Shown here: positions 10,214-25,082 of the stretch, piece by piece
How positions within the stretch are numbered: the first letter of the stretch is position 1
How the letters are laid out: the number at the start of each line of letters is the position of its first letter
Assembly (NCBI GenBank): GCA_946894095.1
Contig: OX335645.2
Span: 13,415,001-13,479,000 of the forward strand
Length of the DNA stretch: 64,000 nt
Direction of reading: 5' to 3'
Source: Incurvaria masculella
Lineage: Eukaryota > Arthropoda > Insecta > Lepidoptera > Incurvariidae
Position numbers and translations under genes: made by a program
Notes under the pieces: model-generated
Seen by the model: only the letters and a program-made list of their open reading frames with translations
Told to the model about the DNA's origin: nothing
Databases searched by the model: none

Positions 10214-10930
10214 TCTGCATACATATCACATTCGTCCAACTAACAAGCCAAACAATCGTGGGCGATTCTATATTATGTAAGTGGAGAAATGTACATACAT
10301 AGGTAGGTACTTGCTAAGAAATATACATTAATAAAAAAAACCTTTCAATCTCCACGGCTAATCATGCAGCGTAGTTAGCAATGTGTAGTACATAGTAGTT
10401 ACCTATTAAAGATCTGTAAAACTACAACCATTATATTCGCATTCGATCGAGCGTGAAGCGTGGAAGAAGTTTTGTAAACAGCGCGGAACGAACGGCGATC
10501 ACGGACCGAGAGCAGGCGAGGAAGCAAGTCCTTATATTATTTCGTAGCCCTCCCTCGTCGTAACCTGTCGTAATCTGCTGGATTTAGGTCAGCCAAAGAC
10601 TTCGACTCACCGCCTTCGGTAAACCGATACCATATAAAAGGGCCACATTAGGAGCGATGTCGATCAACTGACGGGAGGTTTACCGACACCGCGCTTACCA
10701 TTCCATTAACTCGATAATATAGCAAGACCATAAATAGAAAAAAAGGATTCACTTTTTAATCTATTGCAAGGTCCAAGGTTGAATGCAAAACCCTATGACT
10801 GTGTTTTCGGGTTTAACTTTTAACAGATTTGCACTTACATTGTATAAATATATGCATCCTTCATCTTAATTTCAGGTTTACGTTAATTTTAGTTCATTGG
10901 TAACTATGGAATGTGACATGAATGTATGTA
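10214..10930. other. Intron stretch, nothing recognised
   Basis: No coding signature. A TATAAAAGGG string near 10635 is noted but not supported by a gene. Confidence 0.4.
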
Positions 10931-11095
10931 AAATCGACCGTGTAGCAAGGACACATTAATTAAAGAAAGATCCCTGTAAAAATAAAAGGAAGAAAATCCC
11001 TGCTGGTTCGGGTCCAGCCTTGCGTATATTCGTGAAGTAGTTCTTTTTACAAGGATATTTCTTTAATTAATGTGTCCTTGCTTCACGGTCGATTA
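10931..11095. mobile_element. Fold-back MITE, AATCGACCGTGAAGCAAGGA ends (copy 2)
   Basis: Compact 165-bp copy: ATCGACCGTGTAGCAAGGAC at the left, inverted GTCCTTGCTTCACGGTCGAT at the right, and nearly self-complementary over 50 bp. Confidence 0.85.
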
Positions 11096-11736
11096 TACAT
11101 ACATACATTTCACATTGCTTGGAATAAGCGACGTACATGCTTAGTACGAAAAAATATAGTTAATTGGTAACTATGTTATGTACAAACGATATCATCCTAG
11201 TATATAGGTCAAAGTGTGGCATTGGACTTTGACGTTTTCCTTGCAAATGTCAATGCCTACTGTGGCGTTTAGGGTGATGCGGTCCGTACTTTGATGGTAA
11301 CCGCAGAAAAACACTTTCCTACCTCGAATTAAGGCGTCATCGAGCTGACATTACGATTTATACGCATGTAAGTCGTGAGCGTGCTTCATAAAATAATTGT
11401 CTACAAAATATGATGGTGGCAAATTATCGCTCAAAGCTTGTAAAGACAATATAAAAGGGATCATTAAAAAGCACCTGACGTGAATAATTATCCAGCCTGC
11501 TCGCGTTTAACGAGTTCGTTCAACAGTAATGCGCGCGTATCGGTCGGTAAAGTTACATTCGATTTTGCGTAACGCGAACGCTCTCGCCTCGTCGACACCA
11601 TCGAATCGTCCGCGGGCGCATCGAGATCGCGACCGGACAGGAGGGCAATTCTTGCGATTCTTAGTTTACGTACGGAATACAAACTCCTGAACTCTCACTG
11701 AATCGGTAAATAACTTCCGACCTTTTTTCATGTAAC
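11096..11736. other. Intron stretch, nothing recognised
   Basis: Contains a moderately GC-rich patch (11480-11690) with open frames on both strands but no recognisable domain. Confidence 0.4.
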
Positions 11737-12085
11737 TGGGCATGGCTGGCTAATACCACAATCCGTCATGATATTAGCCCAACACAACGCATTTCCCAAG
11801 GAATTAGGTTCCATTCCTCATACCTTCCCTTTATAAGAACGGCTACATTGGCCTGGATGGAAAGCACGGAAAATGTTATCCAATGAGATGGTATCAATCC
11901 GGGCGGGCTTAAACCACCTCCACCAGTAAGGGATCTATCTGCACACAGTTTTACATGGATTCGTGACTAAATGCACTTATTCAATTTGGAAAGAGAAAGA
12001 AAGTGGTGCATGAATGAGGCGGCGATTTGAACCCAGATCTCTGGTATGCAAGGCAAGTCCCCGCGCCACTATGCTACGAGCCGTT
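11737..12085 (-). repeat. SINE with tRNA-like head (minus)
   Basis: On the minus strand the head reads GGCTCGTAGCATAGTGGCGC with a B-box-like GGGTTCAAATCGCC, followed by the shared body (GCACCACTTTC, TCCATGTAAAACTG, ATACCATCTCATTGGAT, CTTTCCATCCAGGCCAATG) and a GCTAATATCATGACGGAT tail. The tRNA-derived A and B boxes mark a Pol III promoter. Confidence 0.85.
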
Positions 12086-12129
12086 TAAATCACCTATTCT
12101 GGTGCATTTACGGATCGCTTATGTAAATG

Positions 12130-12203
12130 GGAGGACTGGAGAAAAATTGCAGAGGCGTATGTCCAGCAGTGGACGTAAACACGCTGACTGACTGACTGAC
12201 TTA
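12130..12203 (+). repeat. LINE 3'-end fragment with (CTGA)n tail
   Basis: GGGAGGACTGGAGAAAAATT then GTCCAGCAGTGGACGTAAAC and CTGACTGACTGACTGACTTA. Same module as 3495-3570 and 4755-4815. Confidence 0.65.
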
Positions 12204-12670
12204 CTATAGAAATGGATTTGGTTTTTTTTACGTTAGCGTCGCATTTGGAAACAGATGGTGATCCTTCATGTCGTGCCACTTATCCAGTGTGACGCTGCGA
12301 TCGATTACCAGAATCCCAAAGTAATCTCAAAGTGAATTCCTCTCCTGAGAACACTCCTGATTCATCCACTCTGAATTCCCAGAATGGGCCTCATGTCCGT
12401 GGGTATGGGCATCTCATATAACGCTGGTAAACGCACATCTAACAATAGGTGGTTCATATTCTTACGTTCAAACTCACTCATTATTCCTACCTAGACATGT
12501 GTGCGTTATTGAGGAAGAGGTAGAAAGCACGTAACGACTTATTGTGTCCGACCTCGCGCCAAGTCGCCACATGAGATGCGATGCAATTAGAAGCCGCAGT
12601 AGGTACCGCTCAATTAGGAGGTATCCGCGTAATTGCCACAAGAGTTAGCCAAGAAGCGAACTGAGGGCCT
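12204..12670. other. Intron stretch, nothing recognised
   Basis: No coding or repeat family recognised with confidence. Confidence 0.4.
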
Positions 12671-12985
12671 AGTCCCAGTTGTCACCTAAATTGGCGTTTA
12701 CTCAAAGCCGATCGACTGGCGTTTTGAAATGTATGGAGAAATTAAAGAGCGCGCGCAGTGGGCGTTAAGCGAACTAACATATGCGAAGCTTACTCGCTGA
12801 CAAAATATCGTAAATACGCTTACGTTTCCGTTTACGCCGACTTCGCGTTTTTATTCAAATCGGAGGTCGGAGTTTTACTTTGACAGGTCGAAAAAGTAAA
12901 ACCATAGAAAACCTAGTAAACTCTCATATGGAGTATGACGTTTATACGTAACTTCGAAGTTCCGTAAACGCAAATTTAGCAAACC
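12671..12985. mobile_element. Long-TIR MITE, CTCACCTAAATTGGCGTTTA family (copy 1, diverged)
   Basis: Left end has GTCACCTAAATTGGCGTTTA and GCCGATCGACTGGCGTTTT, then the family core (GAGCGCGCGCAGTGGGCGTT). The right end is eroded (CGTAAACGCAAATTTAGC). Other copies: 17692, 41662, 43856, 46906, 61374. Confidence 0.85.
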
Positions 12986-13587
12986 CATAACCAACGTGAA
13001 GGGATGAAGTAACTGCCAATATTCTGATTTACTACTCCGTATCGACCCTATTATAACGCTTTCGTAGCATTCGCAATAGATGCGATGTGGACACTATCGG
13101 AGGAAGCAAAAGCTGTCTAAAGAGCTTGTTGGGGCCTTGAGTGCTACTTCAGGTGGAATTAGATCGCAAAAGTATCTACATTAGCGTATAAATATGGCCA
13201 TTTAACGTGGCAACACTGCCAGAGATATCCTTTCTAGATTAGGATTATATTTTGAGGTTTTGGATGAACACATTATGTTTGCATTTGTATTTCGTAATTT
13301 TATTTTTAAAGAGTTAGTTATGTATTTTGATTTTTAGATATGACTTTATAGTAAATTTTTATACTTATGCTAATACATATACTGGTTGATAATAATTTGT
13401 CTAACCAGTAAATTATGCATTGAACAAAACTGGTCTTAACCGCCTCAGTTCCCACGGAGACACCATGATAATAAGCTTTCAGACAGGTTATTCTGTTTCA
13501 ACATCAATAATCACGGAGATCTCCGTGTCATTAATCGTGAAAATACTTATCGTACTCAACTAAAACATAAACGTGACACGGATGTGC

Positions 13588-13737
13588 TTTGTCCGAAGCG
13601 GCAATGAAACATTTTCCGTGTTTTCCATCCAGTTCAAAGTAGCCGTGCTCATAAGGGAAATGACCTGGCAGGGCACCTAATTATTTCGGAAATGAGGTGT
13701 GTTGGGCTAATCTCATGTCAGTGGGTATTAGACCATG
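13588..13737 (+). repeat. SINE 3' fragment
   Basis: Shares AGCGGCAATGAAA, GTGTTTTCCATCCAGTTCAA, CACCTAATT and TTGGGCTAATCTCATG with the SINE bodies at 36121, 37588 and 53721. The head is missing. Confidence 0.75.
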
Positions 13738-14569
13738 TCCAGTCATAAAATCAATGTGCTGCTTAATTTTGCACTGTATGTAATTTGATCTTGGATCAGT
13801 AACATTATCCTTGTTTTCTAATAAACAAAAATATATACGTAGGGATAAACATATTTGTGTTCAACGGATACACACTTCAAACCTTCATCTAACTATACTT
13901 ATAAAATAATAAGACCGCGTTCATAACGTATAATTTTCCAAGAGAAAATCAATAAAATACATGGTTGGCGATAGCCGCTTGGCGTCTAAATGACCTTCCA
14001 TTGGGACTTCTCCACGAACAAAGTTCTCAAACATAGGTACGTATTTGTACATTATGCTGTACAAGTTTAGTTCCCTGCACCCAACTAGAACCTCACGCCC
14101 ACGTGACATGTTTGCGCAGAATTCGATTTTTGGATCGCATCGGGGGTGCGGCTGAGATGCGGAATCACCCGCCCGAGTTGTAGTAATTTTCCGGCATCTG
14201 TGCATATTGCAAATCGATCGCGTGCGTGTGAAGGTTTTATGTGGTATTGTTGTTTAATGCGACACGGAGGATATGCATTTGTTCGATTAAAGTGTCTCTA
14301 AATCACTCGGCGGCGCAACAGAACATCTCGCCTAACACAACATCAGTCGGCAGCAATATTGAGATTATCCGGGGTCTCCGCCAAACTACCATGGATGGCA
14401 ATCTTAGAAGAACGTTTACTATAAAAAGCCACACTTTTGACATCTAGCAATATTTTTAGGCTTGTGGCACTTGCGCTTAATAGTCTTCAGCGCGTGTTAC
14501 TTACTTACTTAGAGTACATAAAGCCAGGAGTGGAAGCAGCATATTCCGTGGCACAACTTTCACATGCAT
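13738..14569. other. Intron stretch, nothing recognised
   Basis: A 94-codon minus frame (13921-14205) was compared mentally with kinase exons and does not match. No other signature. Confidence 0.4.
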
Positions 14570-17691
<3,122 letters not shown>

Positions 17692-18038
17692 AGTCTCAGT
17701 TGTCACCATAATTGGCGTTTACGGCAAACCGATCGACTGGCGTTTTCAAATATATGGAGAAATTGAAGAGCGCGCGCAGTGGGCGTTAAGCGAACTAACA
17801 TTTGCGAGTCCGAGTTTGATTTGACAGCTTACTCAACGTTTTCGTAAATACTTCAACATTGCCGTTTACGTCGACTCCACGTTTTCATACAAATTAGAAG
17901 TCCGAGTTTGCCTTTGACAGCTTGAAGAAGTAAAACCACAGAATATCTATTAAAAACTTGTATGGAGTTTGACGTTTTAACGGAAAACGCCAGTCGATCG
18001 GTTTGCCGTAAACGCCAATTTAGGTAAGAACTCAGACT
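17692..18038. mobile_element. Long-TIR MITE, CTCACCTAAATTGGCGTTTA family (copy 2)
   Basis: Both TIRs are present: AATTGGCGTTTACGGCAAAC...GATCGACTGGCGTTTTC at the left and the inverted form at 17980-18038. Ends AGTCTCAG/CTCAGACT. Confidence 0.9.
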
Positions 18039-18088
18039 GACCACTCTGTACCGCGGACGTCCGTTATTCGCTTCAGCATAGACTAAGA

Positions 18089-18484
18089 GGGTGTGTGCGT
18101 CAAAGTAGATGGCGCCACTGTCGTCGTTCGTAGCTATTACTGCTCAAACATAGGAAGTTACGAACTAAAACTGTAGTGGCGAGCACATTATTCGGTTACG
18201 TATTTACTCTTAATAAACAATTACAAAAATAAGCTGGAATCGCGTAAATTATTCTGAGGATGTGTGCAAAAAGTTGCCATTCACAATTAGCAACTTTTTG
18301 CACTTGGTCTCATAATTATCTCACAAATGAAAGCCCTTCATACAAAGTGTTATATGACATTAAATACATACTTTCGTAGTGTGATCGCCAATACAGTTGT
18401 GGCCTGTAACTTCCTTTTTTTTTGGAGTAGTAGCAGAAATAGCGACGAAAGACTGTGGCGCCATCTACATGGAAGCACACGCCC
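18089..18484. mobile_element. Fold-back element with GATGGCGCCAC sub-termini
   Basis: Left GGGTGTGTGCGTCAAAGTAG then ATGGCGCCACTGTCGTCG. The right side is its imperfect reverse complement, ending TGTGGCGCCATCTACATGG and GCACACGCCC. The arms remain alignable over about 90 bp. A perfect 14-bp hairpin (18264-18277 with 18290-18303) sits in the middle. Confidence 0.75.
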
Positions 18485-18591
18485 CCAGATAATGGCTTCA
18501 AGCATCGAGTAAGGAAAGACAAAACTCACCCGTATGGCTGCCGCATAGCCACAGCTTAGTGATAAAATACTAAAAGTAGCGCCGGCCAGTC

Positions 18592-18706
18592 AGGCCTTTA
18601 TTAGTAAAGTGCTGATTATCTTGTACTGTTATTGATTGCAAGCTGCTAAGAAAGGTCCTTAATATGTGGCGATTAATCTAATCAGTAGTAGGTGAAAAAG
18701 GCCCTT
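18592..18706. mobile_element. Short MITE with GGGCCTTT-type ends (copy 2)
   Basis: Reverse complement of bases 1-115 with modest divergence. Ends AGGCCTTTATTAG and AAAAAGGCCCTTA. Confidence 0.75.
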
Positions 18707-19604
18707 AAGAGAGTTAATAATAGAGCTCAAATATTCACAATAATTGGTGGAGATTAATTTGACCCAGAGTGATTCCAAAACATAACGCAAATATTGAATA
18801 TACGAAATATCATGCAGTGTTTAAAGACGCACATAAAATATCGCTTAGCTTAGATACAAATTAACATCACTAATAAACCTATTTATTGAGGACCTCTTTT
18901 GTAGAGTCATAAAAACATTCTCTGACTTTCTCGTTGTTTACTGCGGTGGCAACTCGACTTGATGTATGTCTCCTCTCTCTCGCTAAGAACCTATAGAGCA
19001 TACGTGTTTGTTCACTAAGTTGACCTTGATACGAAACATATTAATAAATAACCATAACTTTTACGGGGTGATGGGTTTTTTCGGTGTTACCAAAACGTTG
19101 TGCGGTTTCTGATCACCTTCACACGCGTGGACATATAATGACAAGGGGCTAATAACCTGGTGTTAACAATAAATACCAGCCTATACAAGCAACCAGGTTT
19201 ACATTTGATAGCATTGTTTACATTCTTATCGGAAATATTTACAAAGCCTTACAACGCAGTTCAGACCTTTTTGTGCAACAACAAATAAATATGTTTACGC
19301 ATAATTTCCCAGAATTCATCGGAAATCATAGAAACTTAATTAACTCTTACATATGAATGAGACACAATACTTTCGAATGGCCCAGCATTTAGTGCATCGT
19401 CTTGAAAGCAAATTTAATCGTCTTATGTAAATTCGAGGCGGACTTCTTGTATAGACGTTTCGCATAACATCATATGGATATACATATCTAGTGCAGCCAA
19501 CATTTCAATCTGTTGTCTTAATAACATTGCACCAATACTGAAAACATTAAAAGAAAACTGTTTTCAGGGATGAATTATGATTACTATGAAACCTGGGCAA
19601 CTAG
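18707..19604. other. Stretch without recognised features
   Basis: AT-rich, no family recognised. Confidence 0.4.
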
Positions 19605-19690
19605 CGTGGTTATAGCAGCCCCCTTGAAATTTTTTAAAGCCAGTCGTGAGGGTCTGGCATAAGCCACAGGACGAGCTTTACATAAAGAAA
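19605..19690 (+). repeat. LINE 3'-end fragment (diverged)
   Basis: GCAGCCCCCTTGAAATTTTT...GAGCTTTACATAAAG aligns with the 3' end of the LINE family at 36650-37125 and 4880-5215. Confidence 0.5.
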
Positions 19691-20570
19691 ACCTGCAAGT
19701 ACCCCACGTACCCCAATCATGGACTCTAAACGTTCTCATTTGCATTGTCATATGTATATAATAATAATCGCAATAATATTTAATCAACAGTGAGATACTT
19801 AAAATCTTCAAACCAACTGTACAATAAATCTAACACAGATTGTTTTTAATCAATTTGTGAAAAACATATATGCACCACTAATATTGTGCTCATAAAGGTT
19901 GGTTTTTATTTCGCGCAGTCTTGATTATTTTCCTATATATGTTTTCAGGATATCCTATTTGCATGTTTATAAGTTACGTCCAATTGGATATAAAAAAATA
20001 TATGACAACAGAAAGAGTTTTAATATTATGATAACCAGCTACATTTTCTTTTAGATTAATGACAGGAAGAATCGCATAGCACGTACTCACTTAGAATCCT
20101 CAGAAATAAGGGCAACCGGTCCAACCTAGCAATGCTGGTACTATTATTTATTATTTTTACTGTTTTCTTTTCGAAGATTGCTTGTACTTCCTTCATAGTA
20201 AATAATGTTTATGTTTAAATAATATGTATCAGTTATAACCAGCTACGTGCGTTATTGCTTAGCACGAAAAGGTAAATATTTTTCGAGAGTTTTTTTCTTC
20301 GAAACGTTGACTTCGAAATACATATATTGCAAATTGTATGCGTAGTAGAAGTCACAAACATCATAAATATTTCCGTCCAAAATGACACTTTTAGCTTAGG
20401 TTTCTAGGACTGTTGATCTTCTTATCGTCTTGACGTAGACTCTTGGCCTAGTTATTTGTAGGCCAACATCGCTGATGACGTGATGAACAATAATTAGCAA
20501 CTTAGTTTTGTATATATATCATTATAATAGCATATAACAGGTCTCACGTGATATCCCGTTTCATATAAAT
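19691..20570. other. Stretch without recognised features
   Basis: AT-rich, no coding or repeat signature recognised. Confidence 0.4.
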
Positions 20571-20574
20571 ACTA

Positions 20575-21400
20575 AAATAAATTGATGCTTCGTTGCCTCT
20601 GGTTGAATATTATTATATAATCGTTTGTAAAAGTGAAATTAACTCATGCCTCGTTTTACTGTGATTCAATATTTTTATATAATCGTTTTTAAAAACCGGC
20701 CAAGTGCGAGTCGGACTCGCACACGAAGGGTTCCGTAGCATCGTACAATATTTATCACAAAAAATCACGTTTTTTTGTATGGGACCCCCCTTTAATTATT
20801 TTTTTTTTATTTTACCTATTTGTTGTTACAGCGGTAAAATAAATACACACTCTGTAAAAATTTCAGCTGCCTACCTATTACGGTTCATGAGATACAGCCC
20901 TGTGACAGACGGACAGACGGACGGACGGACAGCGGAAGCTTAGTAATAGGGTTCCGTTTTCACCCTGTGGGTACGGAACCCTAAAAATGAAATTAATCCT
21001 CGTTTCCTCTGGTTGAATATTTTTATTTAATCGTTTTTAAAAATGAAATTAATTCATGCCTCGTTTCCTCTGGTTAAATATTTTTATTTAATCGTTTTTA
21101 AAAATGAAATTAATTCATGCCTCGTTTCCTCTGGTTAAATATTTTTATTTAATCGTTTTTAAAAATGAAATTAATTCATGCCTCGTTTCCTCTGGTTAAA
21201 TATTTTTATTCAATCGTTTTTAAAAATGAAATTAATTCATGCCTCGTTTCCTCTGGTTAAATATTTTTATTCAATCGTTTTTAAAAATAAAATTAATTCA
21301 TGCCTCGTTTCCTTTGGTTGAATATTTTTATTTTATCATTTGTAAAACTGAAATTAAGTCATGCCTCGTTTCCTATGGTTAAATATTTTCCAATCGTTTT
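20575..21400. repeat. 61-bp minisatellite, interrupted by a dispersed repeat
   Basis: Tandem units with GCCTCGTTTCCTCTGGTTAA and ATATTTTTATTTAATCG. The start of successive units falls at 21001, 21062, 21123, 21184, 21245 and 21306, giving an exact 61-bp period; outer units are more diverged. Two units lie left of the 20690-20986 insertion and the rest right of it. Confidence 0.95.
20690..20986 (+). repeat. Lepidopteran dispersed repeat, GGTTCCGTA type (copy 3), inside the minisatellite
   Basis: Full copy beginning AAAACCGGCCAAGTGCGAGT and ending GGGTACGGAACCCTAAAAAT. It interrupts a TTTTTAAAAA junction in the 61-bp unit, so the insertion point is A-rich, as for copy 4. Confidence 0.9.
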
Positions 21401-21409
21401 TCCATTTTC

Positions 21410-22490
21410 CAAAATCGAATATCACCATTATTTGTGTTATATGTATTTATAAATAACCTACATATTTAAGAGCGGAAAATTATTTTTTTAATAACAATAA
21501 ATACTTAGGTCCGTAACATTAAAAATACGTTTTGAACAGAAAAACACTTGTGCCTCGACGAGTTGAGTGTAATTTGAGATAATGAAAAAATCTTGTTAGG
21601 AGAATGTAATTCTCTTATGAAAACAAATAGTAATACCGACTCAACATCTGTCATATCTCTACCTTCTTGCTCATTCTTCCTGATTCACAAACATGTTAGT
21701 GTATTCCATCTTTTATATGTCCATACATCATGGAGGTGAAGAATGTATGGAGAAATAACTTCCATACAACGAGCGCGCAAAAAATGACGCAACGCGACTT
21801 ACAACATTATATCGCCGTACACATTTGTAGCGTAGTGATGAAAACGGAAAAAAATCTAATTTGAAGTCTCCCAAATTGGTAGGTAAATTGATAATGATAA
21901 GAATTATTTTTCAATAAACCGGATGATCGTTACGTCATTCTTCATTCGTAATGATGTATTCAGCGAGTGCCGAAACCAAAAAATATATGCCGAAACAAAG
22001 GCCACATTCCTCCGGCGGCACAATTGACGTGTCGACACTTTTTTAGTTTCGTAATTTCAGTCCGTTCTCCCGTTATTTCTTCACCTCCATGCCATACATA
22101 CGGACTTAACCAAAAACTGAACGCGGTGTTGTCTTGCTCGGTCAACAATCTATGTTGTTCCAAATCACGGTAACAATGACCGCCCGAAAGGTCGGCCAGA
22201 TCACATCTTGTCTGCCGAGAGACTGACTCATGGCGCATGGCGGTGGTACGTGGGCGCGAGGCACGGTCGCGTATAACGGAGACAACACCATTCGTGTACT
22301 GATATTCGGCGGCGGGTACTTCGTGGCACAGTTTTAAAAACGGTAACATCGCTTCGCGGAAGTCATTGTATGCATATTGTGTTGAAATTATCGACAGCAG
22401 AAAACACTGATTTAAATTTTTAGAATCCGTTGGCGTAAGAAAAAAGGACAATGCTCATTCCAGTATGGGCTAGAAAAGCACTCGAAAAGA
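21410..22490. other. Stretch with a 163-codon open frame of unknown nature
   Basis: The minus frame 22451-21960 is one of the longest open frames in the window outside the retrotransposon. It starts MSFFLTPTDSKN and has a Cys/His-poor, Arg-rich middle. I see no domain, signal or conserved motif. The area is somewhat GC-richer than its surroundings. It may be a TE remnant or chance. Confidence 0.25.
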
Positions 22491-22493
22491 CGT

Positions 22494-22666
22494 GTTATTC
22501 GGCCAAGTGAACTGAAATTAACAATTCGCATGGTACGAACTGGGGAATTACAGTGGTAAATTAACTAGGTTGGCGCAAAAGGCAAATCAGTGATTAAATC
22601 TGACTTTAAAAAATTGCATTACGGACCATGCTTACTGGTAAATTTTCGTTCACTTGGCCGAATAAC
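22494..22666. mobile_element. MITE with GTTATTCGGCCAAGTGAAC TIRs
   Basis: Left GTTATTCGGCCAAGTGAACT; right ends with inverted GTTCACTTGGCCGAATAAC. About 173 bp, no coding capacity. Confidence 0.85.
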
Positions 22667-23416
22667 ATGCAATTTAACAGTGTGCGGGGTACAAAATGAA
22701 CTAAGCGTCAGATTTAATAACTCACTTGCCTATTCACCCGGCGAGTAAAAGACCTTGCCTGAAATTGGTGCCTTCTTATCAAGGCTTATTTTTGTTTGGG
22801 CGCTCTTCAACCGAACTTAGTTATTTTAGGTAAGAATATTATAAACTCAGTCCGAACGAAGTTATAATCGTTTTTTTTTCGTATTATATATACTTAATTT
22901 GGACTGCATTTAGGCATAAACATTTCATAACAAATTTTGTTTGCAACATTATTCTAAACAAAAATAACGAAGTTTGGTTTACGGCCGCGCGAATAAAAAA
23001 GGCACCACCTTCCATACAAAATCCAGCATTTTCCTTTACCATGGGAACGCTTCTGGGCCCTTAGCATGCAAACCACGCAAAGCTCTCGATATCGAAAAAT
23101 TCGATATCGGATATGAATTCGTGATCGTGAAGGTTTTCGATTTCACCGCGATCATGCTAATTCGATCAGGGGCGGGGGGAGCCCAATCGAAAAGTAAAAA
23201 CGAGGGACGATAGGTCGACACTCGATCTAAAAGCATAGACAAAACAATGGCTCATCCCGCTAGCTAACCTTTTTAAGTCGATCGGTATTTTTGCAGAAAA
23301 CTGCATTGTTTTGATGTGTTCTTGATAGATTTAAATATTTTCTGATAATTTAAACCTAAAAGATGTCATAATATAACGATAGGAAGGAAATAAAATTAAA
23401 TTACAGAAACCATAGA
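22667..23416. other. Non-coding stretch with a strong 10-3-10 palindrome
   Basis: CGATATCGAA-AAA-TTCGATATCG at 23087-23109 is a perfect inverted repeat. A 21-bp string here (23086-23106) also occurs inverted at 29302-29322. No gene. Confidence 0.5.
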
Positions 23417-23800
23417 CTAAAAATCTGAATCCATAGAAGAAATAGGTCTATTGTACGATAGCACAGAATACATTGTTACCAGCATTATATTCTCTTTGGT
23501 CACCAGCTGTTCTGTGATGTGTTCATACTCTCGTGGTAGATTTAGCTGAAGAATAACCCAAGTTCCAAGGTGATTAGCTGATGTACCCCTCACTAGCCTC
23601 TTTCCGAAGACGATGTGGATCATAAACAGCTTCGTGAACACCTCGAGCGCATCGCCGCGGAGGCGTCTCGGCCCGGCCTCCTCGCCTTGTCGGCGGTCAC
23701 CCTGAGGGGGTGCAGACACTTGCCAGGGCCCCTGCGGCCTATCTTGCGAGCTGCGTGCAGTTCTTTGACCCTTCAAGAGCACGAGGGTTCCATACAATAG
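23417..23800. other. GC-rich exon-like block, unidentified
   Basis: About 180 bp (23610-23790) are much GC-richer than the flanks and are open on both strands (126 codons minus, 61 codons plus). No family recognised; could be a captured host exon or TE coding remnant. Confidence 0.25.
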
Positions 23801-24522
23801 GTACCTACAGTTTTAATTTGTATTCTTCCCGTAATTCAATCTAGCTGCTCTCACTACACATTAAACCTAGTTCATTTGGAATTTAACTCTTTGTAGCACT
23901 TATTTTGATAACATTACACCATATTTGAATGTTCAATAATCAAATGAGGCATACATAAAACGAAATAAACGCAGTTTTTATCCAAACATTAAAACGTCAG
24001 TTGAATAAACTTCTAACTTGAGGATAGGGTTTCCGACATACAAGCCATAATTGATTAAATGTTACTTAAAAATGCAAATCGGCGTGGTTATGTCAGGTTA
24101 AATTAAGGTCTTTAAATATCAAGAGTATTTCTGGCGACAAAACTTCATATTGAGACTAACTATATTATTGTTGCTCTAAGATCCTAAACTGTAAGACATG
24201 TCCACCTGAAATTTGCCGTCGAGTCTGCGAATTTAGAATGCAATCGGTATGGAGTGGATCACAGTTCTACATTTGGCATGGGCATTTGTAAGTTGTACCT
24301 TTTGTACCTTTACGTTGTGGAAATATCGTTTTTGATCCGATCACAAGACTAAACTTGAATTTTTCAGGCATTTTTGAATGGTATTGTAGCATGGAAATAT
24401 ATGGTTTTATGGTGTACAGTTATTATTTAAAAACTTTTTGCGCTAATGTAATGAAAGCCTCTTCTAAGCGGTAATGTCGTTTATCCTTAATCTTGTTTGT
24501 TTATTTATTTATATATATAAAG
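23801..24522. other. Stretch without recognised features
   Basis: AT-rich, nothing recognised up to the hAT target site. Confidence 0.4.
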
Positions 24523-25082
24523 CAGTGTTTCTTAACCCGAGGTCCATGGACCCCTTTGGGGTTCGTGCCATCAGTGCTGGGGGTCCATGTATATTTGATA
24601 TGATGACATAAAATACTGTGCATAATTGATAAAAAAAGTATAGATGTCTTTGCTTTTTCTTTGGTAACAAACATAGTCATTTTTTCGAAATGCCTTGTAT
24701 GATTTCCCTTCAAATGAGTTCGGATGGGTTCCGTAATCATTTTGAAATTCCGCAAGGGGTCCATGGCTATAAAAACCGGCCAAGTGCGAGTTGGACTCGT
24801 ACACGAAGGGTTCCGTACCATCGTACAGGATTTACAAAAAAAAAAAATTTTTTTTTGTATGTTAATTTTACCACGTAATTTTTATTATTTTATATAATGT
24901 TACCTATTTGTTGTTATAGCGGCAAAATAAATACATAATCTGTAAAAATTTCAGCTTCCTACCTGTTACGTTTCATGTGATACAGCCCTGTGACAGACGG
25001 ACGGACGGACAGCGGAGGCTTAGTAATAGGGTTCCGTTTTTACCCTTTGGGTACGGAACCCTAAAAAGGTTAAGAAACCCTG
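24523..25082. mobile_element. hAT non-autonomous element with perfect 8-bp TSD ATATAAAG
   Basis: Left end CAGTGTTTCTTAACC, right end GGTTAAGAAACCCTG (inverted match with one mismatch). ATATAAAG is duplicated exactly at 24515-24522 and 25083-25090 and fits nTnnnnAn. The inner GGTCCATGGACCCCTTTGGG and GGGGTCCATGGC are typical hAT-MITE sub-terminal sequence. About 300 bp of the right half are a later insertion of the dispersed repeat. Confidence 0.93.
24771..25066 (+). repeat. Lepidopteran dispersed repeat, GGTTCCGTA type (copy 4), nested in hAT MITE
   Basis: AAAAACCGGCCAAGTGCGAG...GGGTACGGAACCCTAAAAA inserted between TCCATGGCTAT and GGTTAAGAAACC of the host element. Insertion is younger than the hAT element. 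Confidence 0.9.

Noticed and set aside
10625..10680. TATA-box core promoter (TATAAAAGGG near 10635)
   Set aside because: No initiator, exon or reading frame follows that could support transcription.
13512..13527. Perfect 16-bp palindrome CACGGAGATCTCCGTG
   Set aside because: A single short palindrome of this length is expected by chance or repeat decay; no associated feature.
13921..14205. 94-codon minus frame within the kinase intron
   Set aside because: No kinase or other domain; lies between exons in correct order without fitting phases.
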